Made by a program: the position numbers and the translations under genes
Notes under the pieces: generated by a model
What the model was told of the DNA's origin: nothing
Seen by the model: the letters and a program-made list of their open reading frames with translations, nothing else
Database searches by the model: none
Shown here: piece by piece, positions 13,200-17,455 of the stretch
Numbering within the stretch: position 1 is the stretch's first letter
How the letters are laid out: each line of letters starts with the position of its first letter
Assembly (NCBI GenBank): GCA_964459305.1
Contig: CAYWNA010000276.1
Location: 1-17,455, forward strand
Source of the DNA: CAYWNA01 sp964459305
GTDB taxonomy: Bacteria > Planctomycetota > Planctomycetia > Pirellulales > Pirellulaceae
DNA: 17,455 bases
Reading direction: 5' to 3'

Positions 13200-14735
13200 T
13201 TAACCTTGCTTTGCGGCGTTGGCCCCTTTCGGTGCCTGTGGCCAGGGTGTCTCGCCTGGCGCCCACTCTTTCGGTTGAGCGGCGCGGACTTTTTCGACGG
13301 CTTTCTCTAGCCACTCGGGTGGATTCTTGTTTTCCTCGAATCCATAGATGTAGGGCAGGGGCGGATCCATGAGCAGCGGTTTGTCGCCCAGCGGTGGGCG
13401 CCCGTTGCCGACTTCGTCGAGACGAGCTGCGAGCCTCTTCACGATCCCGGGGTGTCTCTCGGCGATGTCCGTTGTCTCGCTGGGGTCTTCTTTGATGTTG
13501 AACAGCATGTCGCCCATGAGTTTGTAGTCACCGCTGCGAATCGTGGGTAGGCGGACGCTGCCGGCAACTTCGTAGATGATCTCGTTTCGCTGGCTGGGCT
13601 TGCCACCAAACAGCATCTCGGTCATGTCGATACCGTCGATCGGCAATTTTTGTTCATGCTTGCCTCCGCCCAGGGTGATGAAGGTGGGAAACCAGTCGGC
13701 GATGAACATCATGCCGTCGTTAGCGCTTCCGGGCCTGGTGTGGCCGGGCCAACGCACCAGGCAGGGCACGCGCACACCGCCCTCGAAGGTCGTGTTCTTC
13801 GTGCCCCGATACGGTTTGCTCATCTCCTCCAGGACGGGTCCGTTGTCGTTGGTGAAGATGATCAGCGTGTTGTCTTTGAACCCATGCTTGTCGATCGCAG
13901 CGACGATGCGGCCGACGGCGTCGTCGAGACATTTGAGCATGGCGCCGCGCACGTCATATTTGTCGCTGTAACGTGGCGGTTCATTGAGCGGCCCGTGAAC
14001 GGCGTTGAAGGGCACGTAGAGGAAGAACGGTTTGTCCATGGTTTGCCTGGCAATGACACGCTCGGCCTCTGCAGCAAACAACTCGGTCGCATACCCGTCC
14101 TCCTGCAAGGGCTGCTGGTTGCGGTGCCAATCGTAGACCGCGACGCGTGCAGGGGCGTTATGCACGATGGTCTTGGTGTAGTAGTCAATCCCCCAGGCAT
14201 AATGTCCGTACTGGTGCATGAAGCCCTGTTGCATGGGTAAGTGCTCGCCCAACCACTCACCGCAATGCCATTTGCCGATCAAGGCGGTGAAGTAGCCGGC
14301 CTCTTTGAGCGCTTCGGCAATGGTGCGTTCGTTGGTATCAAGGGCGTGGATGCGGCGGGTGGGTTCGCCTCGTTCGTTATGTGCAAGCGTCAGACCGAGT
14401 TTCTTCAGATAACTGGGTTTGCCAAAGTCTTCCGAACGCCAGTCCATCCAGTTGCGAAAGGCATAGCGGCCGGTGAGAAATGCGCCGCGCGTCGGGGCAC
14501 AGACGGAATGCGTGTAGAATTGGGTGAGCTTGAGGCTCTCCTGCGCGAACCGATCCATGTTTGGCGTCAGTTCCCTGTTGCCACCGTTGAAACCAGGTTG
14601 CGCCCAACCCATGTCGTCGGCCAGCATGAAGACAATATTGGGCCGGCAGCCCGCAGCCTCTTCGGCATGGGATACCGTGGATGCAAAGGGGATGGCCAGC
14701 ACACAAAGCAGGATGGGGAAATGTGATCTGTTCAT
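13200..14735 (-). CDS. Secreted formylglycine-type (S1 family) sulfatase
   Basis: 511 residues from the ATG at 14735. The frame is open to 14942, but the upstream 69 codons lack family similarity, and a typical signal peptide begins at 14735 (MNRSHFPILLCVLAIPFAST, cleavage likely SHA|EE after residue 24). Sulfatase features: PNIVFMLADDMGW (32-44; D40 and D41 metal ligands), CAPTRGAFLTGR (79-90) with C79 as the residue oxidised to formylglycine and R83, then GKWHCGEW, PFNAVHGP, FTNDNGP and YRGTKNTTFEGGVRVP carrying the further Lys, His, Asp and Asn positions. All core catalytic positions appear intact. It would hydrolyse sulfate esters, most likely on polysaccharides, in the periplasm or outside. 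It needs a formylglycine-generating enzyme, not seen here. The C-terminus is a Pro/Lys-rich tail (PPEWLEKAVEKVRAAQPKEW). The S1 subfamily and substrate were not determined. Confidence 0.9.
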   Translation of the reverse strand: MNRSHFPILLCVLAIPFASTVSHAEEAAGCRPNIVFMLADDMGWAQPGFNGGNRELTPNMDRFAQESLKLTQFYTHSVCAPTRGAFLTGRYAFRNWMDWRSEDFGKPSYLKKLGLTLAHNERGEPTRRIHALDTNERTIAEALKEAGYFTALIGKWHCGEWLGEHLPMQQGFMHQYGHYAWGIDYYTKTIVHNAPARVAVYDWHRNQQPLQEDGYATELFAAEAERVIARQTMDKPFFLYVPFNAVHGPLNEPPRYSDKYDVRGAMLKCLDDAVGRIVAAIDKHGFKDNTLIIFTNDNGPVLEEMSKPYRGTKNTTFEGGVRVPCLVRWPGHTRPGSANDGMMFIADWFPTFITLGGGKHEQKLPIDGIDMTEMLFGGKPSQRNEIIYEVAGSVRLPTIRSGDYKLMGDMLFNIKEDPSETTDIAERHPGIVKRLAARLDEVGNGRPPLGDKPLLMDPPLPYIYGFEENKNPPEWLEKAVEKVRAAQPKEWAPGETPWPQAPKGANAAKQG

Positions 14736-14836
14736 GGTCCGCGCATCTCTTGCTGCGTTAGTGGGTATTGGAGGGAGAAGCGAGTATAGCACGCGCGAAG
14801 CCATGCGGGCAACGCACTCCCCTGTGCCAGGCTCGT

Positions 14837-14857
14837 CCTGCAATGAGGAATTGCAGG
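14837..14857. repeat. Small perfect hairpin upstream of the sulfatase gene
   Basis: CCTGCAAT (14837-14844) and ATTGCAGG (14850-14857) form an 8-bp perfect stem with a 5-nt loop, about 100 bp upstream of the sulfatase start in the 273-bp gap after the YcxB-like gene. It has no T-tract on the minus strand, so a terminator is doubtful; it could be an operator. Nothing else stands out in this gap. Confidence 0.3.
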
Positions 14858-15008
14858 GAATCCGGTTCTGTTTTGCCGACGAGCAGATATGCGGGCTAGC
14901 AGGCAGCACGTGCGAGCGCTGGAGCCAAAACCTCTCTCTCAACGGACTGTTTCTCCAAACAAAAAGTCGGTATTCATTCGCTCGCTTCTCAGCCCAAAGT
15001 GCTTACCC

Positions 15009-16058
15009 TCACCTACCGAAATACCACGTGGATCGCCTGGCGTTCGCGGTCAGGATCTCGCGGCAGCGGTCGACGCCATCGAGTGTGGGAAAGGCCCGTT
15101 TGGGCAACTGCAACCAGCCCGGCGTGCCCGGCCACCACATGACGAAGCTCCACGGCGTTTCTTTGAAGCAGGTCGGCGTCTGCCAACTGACCGTACTTTG
15201 CGCGCGAGCCGACGTCTCCAATAGCGAGGTTTCCGTAAGGTTGACTGTTTGCTCGACAATCGTCCCACGATGGCTCAGCCAACCGAGGGTGCTCGCAACA
15301 AGTAACGGCATCAAAGCCATTACAAACATGAAGGGAAGCATGAAGACGAATACCTCGCCCATGGAGTGGACGGCATCCTCTGGCGGATTCAGCGAAGCGA
15401 TCAGGAATGACCCCAGCACGAGAACTAGCACAAAAACGATCGCGCCGCGTGTGAACCAAGACGCGAGCATTCGATCGAGGTAGTCGCGGTATCGCAGACG
15501 GAATTTGAGTATCAGGCTGCCCGATGCGCCAGCCGGTGCCGGCGCCCATTGCGGCGACTCCAACTCGTCGCCCGATACCGCCACGGCCGAGCCGGCGACA
15601 TTGCGGAACCAGTCGCACGAACGTGCATCCGGAAAAGCACGCTTGGGAAGCACGTAGACCAAGGCTCCGTTCCGCTCCGGCAACAGGAAGAGCGTTTCAC
15701 TCTCGACCAGTTCGCCCAGCACCGACCACGGCAGAGCAACGTGACTCTCCCCGGACGTGATGCGGATCTCCTGCGCGGTGATTTCTGCTGTCATGGGTGG
15801 ATTCTTCTTCTTTCCACTCCACCACTGGTACACAAGCACTGCCGCGACGAGGATCGCGAAGAAGACGAGCATGAAAGGACGATGGTGTGGCTCGACCCTG
15901 AAGTAGAGCCCAAAGAAACTTGCCGCCACACCGAGGGCGACAATCGCCAACGTGAGCCACTTCGAGCCGCGGCCGAAGTTCTTCACGAGGGCCAGATTCT
16001 CCGCTTCCTCAAGCTCTTTGGGTGTACAGGAATATTCGAGCCGCAACGATTCGTCCAT
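15009..16058 (-). CDS. Four-helix membrane protein with two tandem YcxB-like domains
   Basis: 349 residues from the ATG at 16058, chosen because GGGAGGTG lies about 10 nt upstream; a GTG at 16109 would add 17 residues without a clear ribosome site. Two similar halves are visible. Half one: a strand region (LRLEYSCTPKELEEAE), two membrane segments (about 34-53 and 62-80), then a soluble region ending VLPKRAFPD (136-144). Half two: LILKFRLRYRDYLDRML, two membrane segments (about 205-223 and 234-255), then a soluble region ending QLPKRAFPT (317-325). The LPKRAF block near the end of a PH-like soluble domain behind a membrane pair is typical of YcxB-like proteins (PF14317), whose function is not established. 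No enzymatic motif is seen. It is probably an inner-membrane protein unrelated to the glycan genes. Identification is by pattern only. Confidence 0.7.
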   Translation of the reverse strand: MDESLRLEYSCTPKELEEAENLALVKNFGRGSKWLTLAIVALGVAASFFGLYFRVEPHHRPFMLVFFAILVAAVLVYQWWSGKKKNPPMTAEITAQEIRITSGESHVALPWSVLGELVESETLFLLPERNGALVYVLPKRAFPDARSCDWFRNVAGSAVAVSGDELESPQWAPAPAGASGSLILKFRLRYRDYLDRMLASWFTRGAIVFVLVLVLGSFLIASLNPPEDAVHSMGEVFVFMLPFMFVMALMPLLVASTLGWLSHRGTIVEQTVNLTETSLLETSARAQSTVSWQTPTCFKETPWSFVMWWPGTPGWLQLPKRAFPTLDGVDRCREILTANARRSTWYFGR

Positions 16059-16264
16059 GGGCACTTTGCACCTCCCAAGCTGCACGAAATTCTGGCCTTC
16101 CGCCAGCACCGATGCAACCGCCCAATGGCCTTCGTGCAGATTCCCTCAGCTCTTCTTCCTCGAATTCTGCGGCAGAGATCGTCATTTTCGACCGCGATCT
16201 TGCTGCCATTCTGACACTGGAGCGAGCGTCGTTGGTGGTGCGGGCGCGTGGGGCTTGTTACCAC

Positions 16265-16390
16265 TCAGCCGAACAGCTTCTTGCAGGGACCGCCTTCGTT
16301 GATGGTGGGTCGTTGTGGGCGGCCTTTGTGGAAGTAGGTGAGCTTCAAGTTGTCGATGCCGGCCGTGCATAGGATCGACGCGTCAGTCAA
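16265..16390 (-). pseudogene. C-terminal remnant of a DUF1501 family protein
   Basis: The last ~40 codons of a minus-strand frame ending at 16265 read ASILCTAGIDNLKLTYFHKG and continue RPQRPTINEGGPCKKLFG. This resembles the C-terminal block of DUF1501 proteins (ATxLHxxGxDxxxLTYxxxGRxxRxT...G..xxELxA). Upstream of about 16390 the similarity is lost. DUF1501 genes in planctomycetes usually follow a PSD1 (DUF1549/DUF1553) gene, and here the fragment lies directly behind a broken PSD1 gene on the same strand, which supports the reading. The match is short, so the assignment is moderate. Positions 16059-16264, between this and the YcxB-like gene, show no gene I trust. Confidence 0.5.
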
Positions 16391-17455
16391 GGTTCGAAAT
16401 GTGGAATGCGGGACGCAGAACGCGACACTCGTAACATCGATTTCATCCTCTTTGATCGGCGTTGGGGAGCCAACCATTGCAAAGAGGATTCTGCCCTGGT
16501 TCTTTTCAGGTAAAATGATTGTTGGGCAAAATCATCCCAAAGCTGACTGGGAACCTTAGCTAGAGCCTTCGCTCGGGCCAGTCCGAAGGGGCCGTTGATC
16601 ACCAACAGGGCCTGAGTGGGTGTGGTGGTTGCATTGCGATCCGATACGCTGACAAATCGACCCGCCATGTCGAAGGCTTCGAGCAAGGGGTCACGGGTGT
16701 TGCGAATGACCTTGGTGTAGGTGATCCGACGGGGAGTTGCACCCGACACGCTCGGACCGCCCATCTTCAGATCCAACTCGCCGGTAATGAACAACATGGA
16801 ATCGCGGATCTGTTCGGCGTCCAGCCGCCGCGTGCCCATTCGCCACAACAGCCGGTCTTTCCGGATCGATACGCGCGGCCGCATCCGAGGCGGGATGCAG
16901 AGCCGACTGACGATACACGGACGACGTGAGGATCAAGCGGTGCAGGCGTTTGAAACTCCAGCCATCGGACACAAAACGGCGAGCGAGCAAATCGGGATGA
17001 CTCGGCGGCTCGCCAAGTTTGCCGAAATCGCTGGACGTGGCGACCAGCCCGCGGCCGAAATAGTACTGCCAAACGCGATTGACGATGACCCGCGTCGTCA
17101 GCGGGTTTTCCGGGTCGGTGAGCCACCGGGCCAACGCGGTGCGGCGGCCGGTCGACTGCAGTGCGGCCGCCGGAGCCTGAATCTCTGCCGGCTTTGGATC
17201 GAGGATCGTCAGAACACCGGGGGCAATGTCTTCTTTGTTACGCTGGCCCGCGATGATCGTCGGCGGAGCAATGGTGCCCACATCGCTCACCGCGTACGCG
17301 ACGGTCTTCAGGGGCGATGGCTTTTCTGCGTCGAACTTGGCCGATTCGGTATGCAGCTCTTGCCACCGCTCTCGCTGCTCGCCTTTCAACCGCTCGGGCA
17401 CCGCTTCTTCAAGCAGATTCTTGGCTGTCGGCACTTGTTCTTCCACAACGAGAAC
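16387..17455 (-). pseudogene. Frameshifted, C-truncated PSD1 (DUF1553) family gene, 5' end beyond the window
   Basis: The frame is open at the right edge (VLVVEEQVPTAK). The upstream part shows the linker before DUF1553 and the DUF1553 block itself: RRTALARWLTDPENPLTTRV, IVNRVWQYYFGRGLVAT, SSDFGKLGEPPSHPDLL, FKRLHRLILTSSVYRQS. After ARIDPE the frame shifts: the next conserved block, RLLWRMGTRRLDAEQIRDSM, continues in another frame. One extra T in the TTT at 16858-16860 (an extra A on the coding strand) would explain it; removing it restores PEDRLLWRMG. Conservation resumes through TTTPTQALLVINGPF and RAKALAK to about 16555, then stops; the remaining frame to 16387 is unrelated tail. Intact members continue with further helical DUF1553 sequence. 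Known members often carry an N-terminal cytochrome-c-like domain, outside the window here. Function is unknown even for intact homologues. The frameshift could be a sequencing error, but the missing C-terminus could not. Confidence 0.82.

Noticed and set aside
14736..14942. N-terminal extension of the sulfatase to 14942
   Set aside because: The extra 69 codons lack family similarity and would place the signal peptide internally.
16009..16209. A 66-codon minus-strand frame upstream of and overlapping the YcxB-like start
   Set aside because: The start MTISAAEFEEEELRES looked protein-like, but there is no ribosome site, no known domain, and it runs out of frame into the YcxB-like gene.
1..17455. 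CRISPR array, tRNA, rRNA, riboswitch or defence system
   Set aside because: I looked for regularly spaced repeats, tRNA-like cloverleaves and known defence-protein motifs and saw none; the repeats present are isolated palindromes.

Overview
The window looks like a chromosomal segment of a planctomycete, most likely a Pirellulales/Rhodopirellula-type organism. This rests on family content and style, not on a marker gene: a Calx-beta/dockerin secreted protein, a cysteine-rich BBP2-type porin, remnants of the PSD1 (DUF1549/DUF1553) and DUF1501 families that are expanded in Planctomycetota, and GC-rich compound palindromes between genes. No rRNA, tRNA, CRISPR array, integrase or transposase gene was recognised.

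Layout. (1) Positions 3-2330 (+) hold the C-terminal part of a large secreted Calx-beta / pre-peptidase / dockerin-like protein; its last ~140 codons run through an island of GGAGACC/GGTCTCC repeats. (2) Positions 2649-4106 (+) encode an outer-membrane BBP2-type porin, preceded by a perfect inverted repeat just upstream of its Shine-Dalgarno. (3) A 131-bp nested palindromic element (4104-4234) lies between the porin and a convergent gene and supplies the TAG stop codon of both. (4) Two minus-strand genes follow: a GH172 (DUF2961) glycosidase (4232-6364) and a ~1260-residue multidomain protein ending in an exo-rhamnogalacturonan-lyase-like (PL26/YetA-like) module (6557-10345). (5) A 132-bp MITE-like element with 18-bp perfect terminal inverted repeats and a 6-bp target duplication (10383-10514) sits in the divergent intergenic region. 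(6) A GH62 alpha-L-arabinofuranosidase (10611-11735) and a creatininase-family amidohydrolase (11805-12548) lie on the plus strand. (7) A non-coding stretch with a truncated SGNH-esterase remnant follows (12549-13199). (8) On the minus strand come a formylglycine-type sulfatase (13200-14735) and a duplicated YcxB-like membrane protein (15009-16058). (9) The right edge (16265-17455) is a decayed PSD1-DUF1501 pair.

How the parts fit. Positions 4232-14735 read as a loose carbohydrate-degradation neighbourhood. GH172 and GH62 both point to arabinofuranose or fructofuranose side chains, the PL26-like protein to a rhamnogalacturonan-like backbone, and the sulfatase with the esterase remnant to sulfated or acetylated glycans. 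All these enzymes carry signal peptides. No SusC/SusD pair or dedicated regulator is in view. That they share one substrate is inference.

The strongest unusual signals are the two nested palindromic elements, especially the one whose termini serve as stop codons for both convergent genes, and the repeat-encoded C-terminal tail of the first protein. Gene decay marks the right third.
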